Assembly: GCF_042655435.1 (NCBI RefSeq)
Contig: NZ_JBHSMG010000001.1
Location: forward strand, 682,001 to 746,000
Source: Lysinimonas soli
GTDB taxonomy: Bacteria > Actinomycetota > Actinomycetes > Actinomycetales > Microbacteriaceae
Length of the DNA: 64,000 nucleotides
Direction of reading: 5' to 3'
The notes below the pieces were generated by a model. That model had not been told where the DNA came from, did no database searches, and saw only the letters and a list, made by a program, of their open reading frames with translations. A program made the position numbers and the translations under genes. Of the stretch, positions 35,124-43,618 are shown in pieces. Position 1 is the stretch's first letter; every line of letters begins with the position of its first letter.

Positions 35124-36704
35124 ATGCCCGACACGATCGGACTCGACATCTCAGCAACGCTCACGAACCCCGAACAACTGATCATCGGAGACGAGAACGT
35201 GACCACGACGGGGCCGGACGACACGCCCGAATACCTCACCGGCGACGGACCGACGCGCACCGAGAGCGACTCGCTGGGGTCGATGCAGATCCCGGCCGGC
35301 GCCTACTGGGGCATCCACACGGCGCGGGCCCTGGTGAACTTCCCGATCTCTCGGCGGGCGATCAGCAACTACCCCGATCTGGTGCGGGCGCTGGCCCGCG
35401 TGAAGCAGGCATCCGCTCGGGCCAACAAGGAGATCGGCGTGCTCGATCCCGCGAAGGCCGACGTCATCGACGCCGTGTGCGAGCGGATCGTGGCGGGAGA
35501 GCTGCACGACCAGTTCGTGGTGGGCGTGATCCAGGGCGGGGCCGGCACGAGCACGAACATGAACACGAACGAGGTGATCGCGAACGCGAGCCTGGAGGCG
35601 ATGGGGCTGGCGTTCGGCGACTACGCGAGGCTGCATCCGATCGACGACGTCAACCGCAGTCAGTCCACCAACGACGTGTATCCCACGGCGATCAAGCTCG
35701 CGATGGTGTTCGGCGTGCAGCGCCTGCTCGAGGAGCACGCCAAGCTGACCAGGAGCTTCGCCGCCAAGGGCGTGGAGTTCGCGCACGTGCTCAAGGTGGG
35801 GCGCACCCAGCTGCAGGACGCGGTGCCGATGACCCTCGGCCAGGAGTTCACGGGATTCGCGCACACCCTGCAGGAGGACTACGACCGCCTCAGCGAGGTC
35901 GTGCACTGGCTCAACGAGATCAACATGGGGGCGACGGCGATCGGCACCGGCATCACCGCCGACCCGCGCTACGCCGAGGCGGTGCGTCGTCAGCTCGAGG
36001 AGCTCACCGGGATCCCGCAGGAGACGGCGCCCGACCTGATCGAGGCGACGGCCGACGCGGGCATCTTCATGACCCTGAGCGGCACGCTGAAGCGCGCCGC
36101 GGTCAAGCTGTCGAAGATCTGCAACGACCTGCGCCTGATCTCCTCGGGTCCGCAGGCCGGCTTCGGCGAGATCAACCTGCCGCCGCGTCAGGCGGGGTCG
36201 AGCATCATGCCGGGCAAGGTGAATCCGGTGATCCCCGAGGTGGTGAACCAGGTCGCCTTCAGCGTCATCGGCGCGGATGCCACCGTCACCGCCGCCGCGG
36301 AGGCCGGCCAGCTGCAGCTGAACGCCTTCGAGCCCGTGATCGCGCACAGCATCCTGCAGTCGCTCGCCTGGATGACGAATGCCTGCCGCACGCTGCGACT
36401 CAACTGCGTCGACGGGATCACGGCCAACACCGCCCGCCTGACCATGCAGGTCGAGTCGAGCGTGGGGGTCGTCACGGCGCTCACCCCGTACATCGGCTAC
36501 GCCGCCTCGGCGGCCCTCGCGCACACCGCCCTGACCACGAGCGCCTCGATCGCCGAACTGGTGGTCAGCGCCGGCCTCATGACCGAGGAGGAGGTCGCGC
36601 GGGTGCTGTCGCCCGAACGGCTGAGCGGCGTCTCGCCGGTCACCGGGGTGATCGTGCTGCCGGGAGGCCCGGCGGCCGTGCCACCGGCCCCGCCCGAGGG
36701 GTGA
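35124..36704 (+). CDS. aspA: Aspartate ammonia-lyase (aspartase)
   Basis: Reversible conversion of L-aspartate to fumarate and ammonia. 526 residues. The superfamily signature GSSIMPGKVNPVIPEVVNQ is at about 358-376 (the VIPEVV tail marks aspartase over fumarase); also TSTNMNTNEV and HPIDDVNRSQSTND. The core begins near residue 44 (TRTESDSLGSMQIPAGAYWG), so there is an N-terminal extension of about 43 residues and a Pro-rich C-terminal tail, making it longer than the usual 470-480. The start is well supported by AAGGAGG seven bases upstream. Confidence 0.93.
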   Translation: MPDTIGLDISATLTNPEQLIIGDENVTTTGPDDTPEYLTGDGPTRTESDSLGSMQIPAGAYWGIHTARALVNFPISRRAISNYPDLVRALARVKQASARANKEIGVLDPAKADVIDAVCERIVAGELHDQFVVGVIQGGAGTSTNMNTNEVIANASLEAMGLAFGDYARLHPIDDVNRSQSTNDVYPTAIKLAMVFGVQRLLEEHAKLTRSFAAKGVEFAHVLKVGRTQLQDAVPMTLGQEFTGFAHTLQEDYDRLSEVVHWLNEINMGATAIGTGITADPRYAEAVRRQLEELTGIPQETAPDLIEATADAGIFMTLSGTLKRAAVKLSKICNDLRLISSGPQAGFGEINLPPRQAGSSIMPGKVNPVIPEVVNQVAFSVIGADATVTAAAEAGQLQLNAFEPVIAHSILQSLAWMTNACRTLRLNCVDGITANTARLTMQVESSVGVVTALTPYIGYAASAALAHTALTTSASIAELVVSAGLMTEEEVARVLSPERLSGVSPVTGVIVLPGGPAAVPPAPPEG

Positions 36705-36731
36705 CCCCGGGGGCGGGCCGGGCGCGGGCCG

Positions 36732-39290
36732 CTACTGGCCCGGCGCCTCGCGAACGACCTCCGACGGGTCCTTGTCGGGGCGCCAGCCCCGCCACGACGG
36801 CGCCCGCAGTCGACCGTCGGCCGTGAGCTCGGCGAACTCGACCTCGCCGACCAGGCTCGGCGTCACCCAGTGCGCGTCGCGCGCGTCGGCGCTCGGCACG
36901 TCGAGCAGGGGCGGGGTGGCGCGGGTCATCCCGTCGAGGCGGGCGCGGATCTCGGCGAGCTGCCGGTCGGTGAAGCCCGTGCCGACCCGTCCGACGTAGC
37001 GCAGGCCGTCGGCATCCGGGATCCCCAGCAGCAGTGAGCCGATGCTGTCGGCGCGGCTGCCGTTTCCGGGGCGCCAGCCACCCACGACGACCTCCTGCGT
37101 CAGCGTGTGCTTGAGCTTGATCCAGTCGCGCGATCGCTTGCCCGCGCGGTACGGGCTGTCGCGGCGCTTGGCGATCACGCCCTCCAGGCCGAGCTTCTCG
37201 CTGGTGGCCAGGGCCGCCGCGAGGTCGTCGCCGGCGTCCGGCGGCACGGTGACGGCCCCGCGGTCCGTCACGAGCTCGGCCAGAAGCCCTCGGCGCGTCG
37301 CATAGGGGTCGTCGAGGTGCGAGATGCCCCCTGCTGACAACACGTCGAACACGAAGTAGTGCACCGGTGTCGCGAGCCGCCCCCGCTCGACGTCGCGCGG
37401 ACTCGTCAGGCCCATCCGCTTCTGCAGGGTGCCGAAGCTCGGGCGACCCGCGCCGTCGAGGGCGACGATCTCGCCGTCGAGCACCGCGTCCCCGCGCACC
37501 GCCGCCGCGAGTTCGGCGAGTTCCGGGTAGCTCCCGGTCAGGTCGAGTCCGTTGCGGGAACGCAGGGTCACCTCGTCGCCGCGGATCGTCGCGATCGCCC
37601 GGATGCCGTCCCACTTCATCTCGTAGCTCCAGTCGGGCCCGCCCGCGAAGCGATCCACTCCGGTCGTCGCCCCGAGGGTCGCCAGCATCGGGTGCAGCGC
37701 CGTGCTGGGCACCCGGGATCCGACGATGGTCTTCGTCGGTGCACCGAGCCCCTTGCGCCCGCTCGACACGGTGCGGTGGCCGTGCCACTTCTCGCCCGTG
37801 ACCCGGTTGACCGGGCCGCCCTCGGCGTCCCAGTCGACGGGATCTTGGCTCTTCATGAGGTGAAGCATCCAGTTCTTCGGGTTGTCGCCCTGCTTGGTCT
37901 GGATGAGCGCGAGCCGGTGCGAGCCGTGCTTCTCACCGTGGATCGTGAGGATCACCTCGCCGTCGCCCGGATCGTCGCGCCACTTCTCGAGCTCGTAGCG
38001 GCCGCGGTCCCAGATCGCGACCTCGCCCGCGCCGTATTCCCCTTTCGGAATGCTTCCCTCGAAGGTGCCGTAGTCGAAGGGGTGGTCCTCGACGTGCACG
38101 GCCAGGTGGTTCTGCGAGGGGTCGGTCGGCACGCCCTTGGGAACGGCCCAGCTCACCAGCACCCCGTCGCGTTCGAGGCGGAAGTCGTAGTGCAGCGAGC
38201 TGGCGTGGTGCTCCTGGATGACGAAGTGCGGGTTCTGCGGGTCGGGCTTCCAACTCGGATCGCTGCCGGGCACGTCGCCGAACGGCTCCGGCGTCTTGGA
38301 CCTGTTCCGCATCCGCCGGTACTCGGCGAGCTCCTCGCCGCCGCGCTCATGCCCGCTGTCGAAATCACCGGATCGGCCCGCCGAGACATCGGCGAGCGGA
38401 TCTCCTTTCGCCGCGAGCCGCTTCAGCACCTCGCCGAACTCGAGCTGCGCCAATCCCGGGGCGGCGAGCTCGCGCCACGTGCGTGGTGCCGCGACCGTGG
38501 GACGGGCCCGTCCGCGCAGCGAATACGGCACGACCGTCGTCTTGGAACCGTTGTTCTGGCTCCAGTCCAGCAGCACCTTGCCGCCCCGCACCGCCTTCTT
38601 CATGTCGCTCACGACCAGCTCGGGATGATCGGCCTCGAGCGCACGCGCCAGTTCGTGCGCGACGGCCGACACCTCGTCGCTCGACTGCGTCCCGTCGAGG
38701 GCGGCGTAGAGGTGGATGCCCTTGCTCCCGCTGGTCACCGGCATCGGGTCCAGCCCCATGCCCTGCAGGATCTGACGCACGAGTCTGGCGACCTCGGCGC
38801 ACTCGGCCAGTCCGGCGCCCTCGCCCGGATCGAGGTCGAGCACCATGCGGTCCGGGTTCTTGCGGGCGCCGTTGCGACCGAAGCGCCACTGCGGCACGTG
38901 GATCTCGAGAGCCGCCTGCTGCGCGATCCAGACCAGGGTGGCGAGGTCGTTGACGAGCGGGTACTCGTTGACGTGATCGGAATGCTGGATCGGCCGGCGC
39001 AGGATCCAGTCCGGGGCGGAACTCGGCAGGTTCTTCTCGAAGAACACCTGGCCGGGCTTCTCGGCGGTGCCGACCCCCGAGACCCAGCGCTTGCGGGTCG
39101 CCGGGCGGTCGCGGGCGTGCGTGATGAGGGCGTCGGCCACCCGGCTGTAGTACTCGATGACCTCGGCCTTGGTCGTGCCGGTCTCGGGATAGAGCACCTT
39201 GTCGAGGTTGGTCAGCCGCAGCCGGTGGCCGCCGACCTCGACGTAGCTGTCCGGGCCGTCGCCGGCCGACCCTCCGGATGACCGTGCCAT
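36732..39290 (-). CDS. ligD: ATP-dependent DNA ligase D (polymerase-phosphoesterase-ligase)
   Basis: 852-residue non-homologous end-joining enzyme. Domain order is primase-like polymerase (1-300: LTNLDKVLYPETG, LDLDPGEG with catalytic Asps, VTSGSKGIHLY), 3'-phosphoesterase (about 335-500: HHASSLHYDFRLERDG, PKGEYGAGEV), then ATP ligase (about 540-840: nucleophile Lys559 in YEMKWDGIRA, LDGEIVAL, EGVIAKRRDSPY, RDWIKLKH). This mycobacterial order differs from the ligase-first Pseudomonas type. ATG 39290 has TAGCGT six bases upstream (leaderless). Divergent from ku, its partner. Confidence 0.96.
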   Translation of the reverse strand: MARSSGGSAGDGPDSYVEVGGHRLRLTNLDKVLYPETGTTKAEVIEYYSRVADALITHARDRPATRKRWVSGVGTAEKPGQVFFEKNLPSSAPDWILRRPIQHSDHVNEYPLVNDLATLVWIAQQAALEIHVPQWRFGRNGARKNPDRMVLDLDPGEGAGLAECAEVARLVRQILQGMGLDPMPVTSGSKGIHLYAALDGTQSSDEVSAVAHELARALEADHPELVVSDMKKAVRGGKVLLDWSQNNGSKTTVVPYSLRGRARPTVAAPRTWRELAAPGLAQLEFGEVLKRLAAKGDPLADVSAGRSGDFDSGHERGGEELAEYRRMRNRSKTPEPFGDVPGSDPSWKPDPQNPHFVIQEHHASSLHYDFRLERDGVLVSWAVPKGVPTDPSQNHLAVHVEDHPFDYGTFEGSIPKGEYGAGEVAIWDRGRYELEKWRDDPGDGEVILTIHGEKHGSHRLALIQTKQGDNPKNWMLHLMKSQDPVDWDAEGGPVNRVTGEKWHGHRTVSSGRKGLGAPTKTIVGSRVPSTALHPMLATLGATTGVDRFAGGPDWSYEMKWDGIRAIATIRGDEVTLRSRNGLDLTGSYPELAELAAAVRGDAVLDGEIVALDGAGRPSFGTLQKRMGLTSPRDVERGRLATPVHYFVFDVLSAGGISHLDDPYATRRGLLAELVTDRGAVTVPPDAGDDLAAALATSEKLGLEGVIAKRRDSPYRAGKRSRDWIKLKHTLTQEVVVGGWRPGNGSRADSIGSLLLGIPDADGLRYVGRVGTGFTDRQLAEIRARLDGMTRATPPLLDVPSADARDAHWVTPSLVGEVEFAELTADGRLRAPSWRGWRPDKDPSEVVREAPGQ

Positions 39291-39348
39291 AGGGTCACGC
39301 TAACCAAGGGGGTGTACATCGTCCACATCTGCAGAGGAAAATGCCAGG

Positions 39349-40191
39349 ATGCGGTCCATCTGGAAAGGCTCCCTCAGTTTCGGGCTCGTCAACGTGCCCG
39401 TGAAGCTCTACGCCGCGACCGAGGACCACGACGTGCCCCTGCATCAGGTGCACGACGCGGACGGCGGCCGCATCCGGTACCAGCGCCGTTGCGAGATCGA
39501 CGGCGAGATCGTCGACTACGAGCACATCGCGAAGGCGTACGTCGACGGCGACGAGACGGTGATCCTCACCGACCAGGACCTGGCGTCGCTTCCGGCTGAG
39601 CGCAGCAAGGACATCGACGTGGTCGAGTTCGTGCCGAGCGACCAGGTCGACCCGATCATGTTCGAGAAGAGCTACTTCCTCGCGCCCGACTCCAAATCGA
39701 CGAAGGCCTACGTGCTGCTGCTGCGCACCCTGCAAGAGACGGATCGCACGGCGATCGTGCAGTTCGCCCTGCGGCAGAAGACCCGCCTCGCCGCCCTGCG
39801 GGTCCACGACGACGTGCTCATGCTGCAGACCCTGCTGTGGGACGACGAGGTGCGCGAGGCCCGATTCCCCGAGCTCGACGAGGTCCCCAAGATCACGGAT
39901 GCCGAACTGAAGATGTCGAAGCAGCTGGTCGAGAGCTTCGCCAGCGACTTCACTCCCGAGAAGTTCACCGACGAGTACCAGGCGCAGCTGCGCACCCTCA
40001 TCGAGGCCAAGCTCGAGCAGGGGGACGCGCTCGACACCGAGGCGACCTTCGGGCGTGCCGAGGGCCAGGGCGGGGGAGAGGTGCTCGACCTCATGGAGGC
40101 CCTGCGGCGCAGCGTCGAGAACAAGCGCTCGGCCGCCGCGCCGAAGGCGGCCGCGAGCAAGAAGCCGGCCGCGAAGAAGAAGTCGGCCTAG
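39349..40191 (+). CDS. ku: Ku DNA end-binding protein
   Basis: 280 residues, a bacterial homodimeric Ku that binds double-strand ends and recruits LigD. Ku core from MRSIWKGSLSFGLVNVPVKL to about residue 250 (YFLAPDSKSTKAYVLL; RLAALRVHDDVLML), then a Lys/Ala-rich tail (KPAAKKKSA) like the C-terminal extension that helps DNA binding in actinobacterial Ku. Starts 58 bases from the divergent ligD start, so a shared regulatory gap controls both. Confidence 0.96.
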   Translation: MRSIWKGSLSFGLVNVPVKLYAATEDHDVPLHQVHDADGGRIRYQRRCEIDGEIVDYEHIAKAYVDGDETVILTDQDLASLPAERSKDIDVVEFVPSDQVDPIMFEKSYFLAPDSKSTKAYVLLLRTLQETDRTAIVQFALRQKTRLAALRVHDDVLMLQTLLWDDEVREARFPELDEVPKITDAELKMSKQLVESFASDFTPEKFTDEYQAQLRTLIEAKLEQGDALDTEATFGRAEGQGGGEVLDLMEALRRSVENKRSAAAPKAAASKKPAAKKKSA

Positions 40192-40718
40192 CTCGGGGTG
40201 CCCGGCCCCTCGCCGGGGCGTTCGCCGGGCCGGGCGAACATCGGCAGCACAAGCCACGCCGCGAGCGACAGCACCGCGGTGGCGACGCCCGCGGCGATCC
40301 CGGCCGTCCGCCCGACGACGACGTCGAAGATCAGCAGCGCGGTTCCGCTCAGGGTGATCGCGACGACGACCAGGGCGACGCGCAGCAGCACGTTCGCGAC
40401 GCCGACCAGGAAGCGCTTCTCGTGCCGATGGAAGAGCGCGCGATGCATCGCCACCGGGGTCAGGGCGAGCACGGTCGCGACGCTCGAGAACGACACGAGG
40501 GTGAGGTAGACGGCGAGCTGGGCCGGATCGAGCTGGGTGAACCGCGGCTGGAACGCGATGGCGAGCAGGAATCCGGTGAAGATCTGGGTGCCGGTCTGCA
40601 GCACGCGCAGCTCCTGCAACAGCTCCGTCCAGTTGCGGTCGAGGCGCTGCAGCTCGGTCTCGTGGCGGCCGTCGCCGGGCGGGGACTCCTGCTCGGGCAA
40701 CGACTCGGCGCGACTCAT
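40188..40718 (-). CDS. DUF6328-like membrane protein
   Basis: 176 residues: polar N-terminus with LQRLDRNWTELLQELRVLQTG (an amphipathic helix of the family), then four membrane helices. I associate this layout with DUF6328. ATG 40718 follows TACGAT by six bases (leaderless). The last four bases overlap the ku stop codon. Function unknown. Confidence 0.78.
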   Translation of the reverse strand: MSRAESLPEQESPPGDGRHETELQRLDRNWTELLQELRVLQTGTQIFTGFLLAIAFQPRFTQLDPAQLAVYLTLVSFSSVATVLALTPVAMHRALFHRHEKRFLVGVANVLLRVALVVVAITLSGTALLIFDVVVGRTAGIAAGVATAVLSLAAWLVLPMFARPGERPGEGPGTPS

Positions 40719-40795
40719 GCCCCGATCGTACGGTCCGGAGGCGGCGCGCGCGCGGCGGCCTGCGTGGGCGGCTGCGCGGGTCATAGGCTTGGCCG

Positions 40796-41713
40796 GTGAC
40801 GGTTCGCGAGCCGGAGAGTCTTGACGAGGCGCCCCTCGACGATGCGGCACGCCTGGATGCGGCCCTTCCGCACGACATCGACTGGACGAAGCCGGCGCCG
40901 GGCTCGATCGCCTCGCGCTTCGCGGCCCCGAGCGGAGAGATCGCCGTCGTGTCGGTGGGGAACCCGCTGCATCCCCGCGTCGTGCTCGTGCCGGGGGTGT
41001 CGGGCTCGAAGGAGGACTTCGTGCTCGTGATGCCGGTGCTCGCGGCATCCGGCTACTACGTGCAGAGCCTCGATCTCGCCGGTAACTACGAGTCGGCCTC
41101 CGCCGGCCCCGCCGCCGACCAGCACTACAGCTACGAGCTGTTCACCGCCGACCTGGTCGCCTTTCTCGAGGCCGGATCGCCCGCCCACCTGCTCGGCTAC
41201 TCCTTCGCCGGCACGATCGCCCAGCTGACGCTCGTGCAGCGCCCGGAGCTCGTGCGCAGCCTCGCCCTGCTCGCGACCCCGCCCGAGCCGGGCAACGGCT
41301 TCCGCGGAGTCAAGATCCTCGGCCCCTTCACGTGGATGGCGACCGGCCGGGTCGGCGCGGCCCTGATGACCTGGGGCATCGTGACGAACAAGAACCGGGT
41401 TCCTCCTTCGCGTCTCGAGTTCGTGCGGATGCGCTTCGAGTACACGACCCGGCGCAGCATGGAGGACATCATCCGGCTCATGAAGCGCGCGCCCGAACTG
41501 CGCCCGCAGTTGCGCGCCGCGCCGATCCCGAAGCTCGTCGCCGTGGGCTCCCGCGACCTCTGGCCGTTGTCCTTGCACGCCGACTTCGCCGAGCGGATCC
41601 GCGCGGAGCTCGCGGTGTACGACACCGGGCACAGTCCGTGCGAGACCACCCCGCATCAGCTCGCCCGCGACCTGCTGCGGCTGTACTCCAAGGTCGACGG
41701 ACCGCGCGGCTGA
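40796..41713 (+). CDS. Alpha/beta hydrolase
   Basis: 305 residues. The nucleophile elbow is GYSFAGT with Ser136; oxyanion region VLVPGVSGSKEDF; catalytic acid region AVGSRDLWPLS and the terminal His in DTGHSPCETTP. Substrate unknown; the lid region is short. GTG 40796 follows a TAGGCT box by six bases (leaderless). Its 3' end lies 26 bases before the IS element, so the insertion did not damage it. Confidence 0.88.
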   Translation: MTVREPESLDEAPLDDAARLDAALPHDIDWTKPAPGSIASRFAAPSGEIAVVSVGNPLHPRVVLVPGVSGSKEDFVLVMPVLAASGYYVQSLDLAGNYESASAGPAADQHYSYELFTADLVAFLEAGSPAHLLGYSFAGTIAQLTLVQRPELVRSLALLATPPEPGNGFRGVKILGPFTWMATGRVGAALMTWGIVTNKNRVPPSRLEFVRMRFEYTTRRSMEDIIRLMKRAPELRPQLRAAPIPKLVAVGSRDLWPLSLHADFAERIRAELAVYDTGHSPCETTPHQLARDLLRLYSKVDGPRG

Positions 41714-41734
41714 CCGCCGGCGCGGCGGGTGCCG

Positions 41735-42697
41735 CTAGGTGTAGTTCCCCGTGAGGTTGTGAACGCGGGAGGCTGGTGTTGATCCGCCGATGCCGGTGTG
41801 GGGTCGGTGGTGATTGTAGTGATGCAGCCAGGCGGGGTAGTCGGCTGCGCGGGCTTCGTCGGTTGAGTAGGCGGCGGCGTAGGCCCATTCGGTGGCGAGG
41901 GTGCGGTTGAAGCGTTCGACTTTTCCGTTGGTTTGGGGTCGGTAGGGGCGTGTCCAGACGTGTTTGATCGGGCCGAGCGCGTTGGCGAAGTCGCGAGATC
42001 GGTAGCAGGCTCCGTTGTCGGTCATCACCGCGGTGACCTGGATGCCGGCGTCGGTGAAGAACTTGTTGGCGCGGAGCCAGAACCCTGCGGCGGTGCCTTT
42101 GCGTTCGTCGGACAGGATCTCGGAGTAGGCGAGTCGGGAGTGGTCGTCGACGGCGTGGTGCAGGAACGAGTAGCCGCGGCCGGCCTTCTTGTTGTTGTGG
42201 TTGCCGATCGTGCGACCGTGGATGCGGTGGCCGCCGCCGTCAGGGATGCGGCCGAGTTTCTTGATGTCGACGTGGACCAGCTCACCCGGTCTGGACTTCT
42301 CATAACGGACCGGACGGGGTCGTCTGACCGGCAGCCCGGTGGCCTGGTCGAGGTGCTGCAGCAACGGCATCGAATACCGCCCCAAGACCCGACCGACCGT
42401 GGATCGGGGAACCCCGAGGTGATAGCCGATGCGGTGCGGACCCCACCGCTTCACGAATCGCAAAGCGATGATCCGCCGCTCCAGCTGCCGCGAGCTCCGC
42501 TGCGGTGACCGGTGAGGCCGTGAGGACCGGTCCTGCATCGACTGGCCAGCGCGGAACCGAGCCGCCCATTTCGACGCCGTCGCAGGCGAGCACTGGAACC
42601 GTTCCGCAGCCCTACGAGCCGACCAACCCTGATCAACGATCAGTCTCGCAAGACGAAGCCGCCCCTCCGGGGCGAAGGGCGCATTAACGTGAGTCAC
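41735..42697 (-). CDS. IS481 family DDE transposase
   Basis: 320 residues. N-terminal helix-turn-helix (GRLRLARLIVDQGWSARRAA; CSPATASKWAARF), then an rve-type DDE core with Asp144 (VHVDIKKLG), Asp227 (VMTDNGACY) and Glu261 (NGKVERFNRT); HHYNHHRPHTGIGG follows at the end. GTG start with GGAGG upstream. The frame reaches through the left inverted repeat, and its TAG stop (41735-41737) lies in the target duplication outside the element, so the C-terminus depends on the insertion site. Probably active. Confidence 0.93.
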   Translation of the reverse strand: MTHVNAPFAPEGRLRLARLIVDQGWSARRAAERFQCSPATASKWAARFRAGQSMQDRSSRPHRSPQRSSRQLERRIIALRFVKRWGPHRIGYHLGVPRSTVGRVLGRYSMPLLQHLDQATGLPVRRPRPVRYEKSRPGELVHVDIKKLGRIPDGGGHRIHGRTIGNHNNKKAGRGYSFLHHAVDDHSRLAYSEILSDERKGTAAGFWLRANKFFTDAGIQVTAVMTDNGACYRSRDFANALGPIKHVWTRPYRPQTNGKVERFNRTLATEWAYAAAYSTDEARAADYPAWLHHYNHHRPHTGIGGSTPASRVHNLTGNYT

Positions 42698-42790
42698 GAA
42701 GACCTCCGGTTGACGAAGTGAGTGTGGTAACCCACATCGTTCCGGAGGTCTTCGCTAACTCAAACGATCACAACGTCCCGAGGAACTACA
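41740..42790 (-). mobile_element. IS481-family insertion sequence, complete
   Basis: 1,051 bp. Terminal inverted repeats start TGTAGTTCC at both ends: about 22 of the first 26 positions match (left 41740-41765, right 42765-42790). It is flanked by a perfect 6-bp target duplication GCTAGG (41734-41739 and 42791-42796). IS481 of Bordetella is known to use NCTAGN targets, which fits. The target duplication contains the TAG stop of the upstream glycosyltransferase gene and also supplies the transposase stop. Confidence 0.93.
42698..42753 (-). promoter_or_regulatory. Inverted repeat occluding the transposase ribosome site
   Basis: Perfect 12-bp inverted repeat GAAGACCTCCGG (42698-42709) and CCGGAGGTCTTC (42742-42753), 32-base loop, directly upstream of the transposase GTG. 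The arm nearest the gene contains its Shine-Dalgarno (GGAGG). A transcript entering from outside would fold and hide it; one starting inside the loop would not. This resembles the read-through protection of IS10 and IS50. Confidence 0.65.
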
Positions 42791-42791
42791 G

Positions 42792-43571
42792 CTAGGCGGC
42801 GTGCCCGGGACGGGAGCCCTCGCCCGTCTCGTGCTCCTCCCAGCGGCGCCGTGCCGCGCGCCGGTTCCAGGGGCTGTCGTCCGGCCAGTGATTGCGCAGG
42901 GTGGGAAGCACCCAGGAGAGCCGGCGGCGGAATCCGCTGAAGGTCGCGAAGGGGCGCGCCGAGATCTGCACGACGAAGTCGGGGTCGTAGCGCACGGTCA
43001 TCCAGGGCTTGATGTGCAGGCTCAGATCGAGGTCGTCGTGGATCGTGCGCTGGCTCCGATGCACCTCGGCGCGCAGCTGCCGCCACACCTCGCTGCGCAT
43101 CACGAAGTTTGACCCGAAGATCGGCGGATGCCCGAGATAGCCGGTCATCGACCAGTACATGCCCCCGAGGTACCAGGCCTTGCCGATGCGGTGCACCAGT
43201 TCGCTCGCCCCGTAGAACTCGCCGGTTCCGGTCAGCACCGAGAGCTCGTCGTCGTGGGCGAAGATCGCGATCGCGCGGGCGAGCCAGTCCGGCGGGCAGA
43301 TCGAGTCGGCATCCACCCGGGCGATCAGCTCGCCCCGCGCGGCGTCGTAGCCCGCCGAGGCGGCACGCGGGATGCCAGCGATCGGCTCCTCGATGACGCG
43401 TGCCCCGGCCTCGCGGGCGACCGCGGCGGTCGCGTCCGTGCTGCCGTTGTCGACGACCACGATCTCGACCTCGAGGTCATCCGGAAGCCCGGTCTGCCGT
43501 CCGAGGGCGTCGAGACAGCGCGCCAGCATCGGGGCATCGTCCCGTGCCGGAATCACCACCGAGACGATCAT
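42792..43571 (-). CDS. Family 2 glycosyltransferase
   Basis: 259 residues. GT-A fold signs: VSVVIPARDDAPMLARCLDA at 3-22, VVDNGSTDAT, and the metal-binding ARVDADSI (DxD-type). A later HDDLDLSLHI is like the acceptor-side acidic motif. Sugar and acceptor unknown. ATG 43571 has GGAG seven bases upstream, better than an ATG at 43598. The IS481 element is inserted exactly at the TAG stop, which is duplicated, so the product is unchanged, but the transcript now reads into the IS. Confidence 0.88.
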   Translation of the reverse strand: MIVSVVIPARDDAPMLARCLDALGRQTGLPDDLEVEIVVVDNGSTDATAAVAREAGARVIEEPIAGIPRAASAGYDAARGELIARVDADSICPPDWLARAIAIFAHDDELSVLTGTGEFYGASELVHRIGKAWYLGGMYWSMTGYLGHPPIFGSNFVMRSEVWRQLRAEVHRSQRTIHDDLDLSLHIKPWMTVRYDPDFVVQISARPFATFSGFRRRLSWVLPTLRNHWPDDSPWNRRAARRRWEEHETGEGSRPGHAA

Positions 43572-43618
43572 CTGCCCACTCCAGAACGCGCGCCTCATGC
43601 GGTCGCGCAGTTGCGAGG

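Noticed and set aside
36732..40191. Treating Ku/LigD as a horizontally acquired island
   Set aside because: Composition matches the flanks, and Ku plus LigD are common chromosomal genes in actinobacteria.
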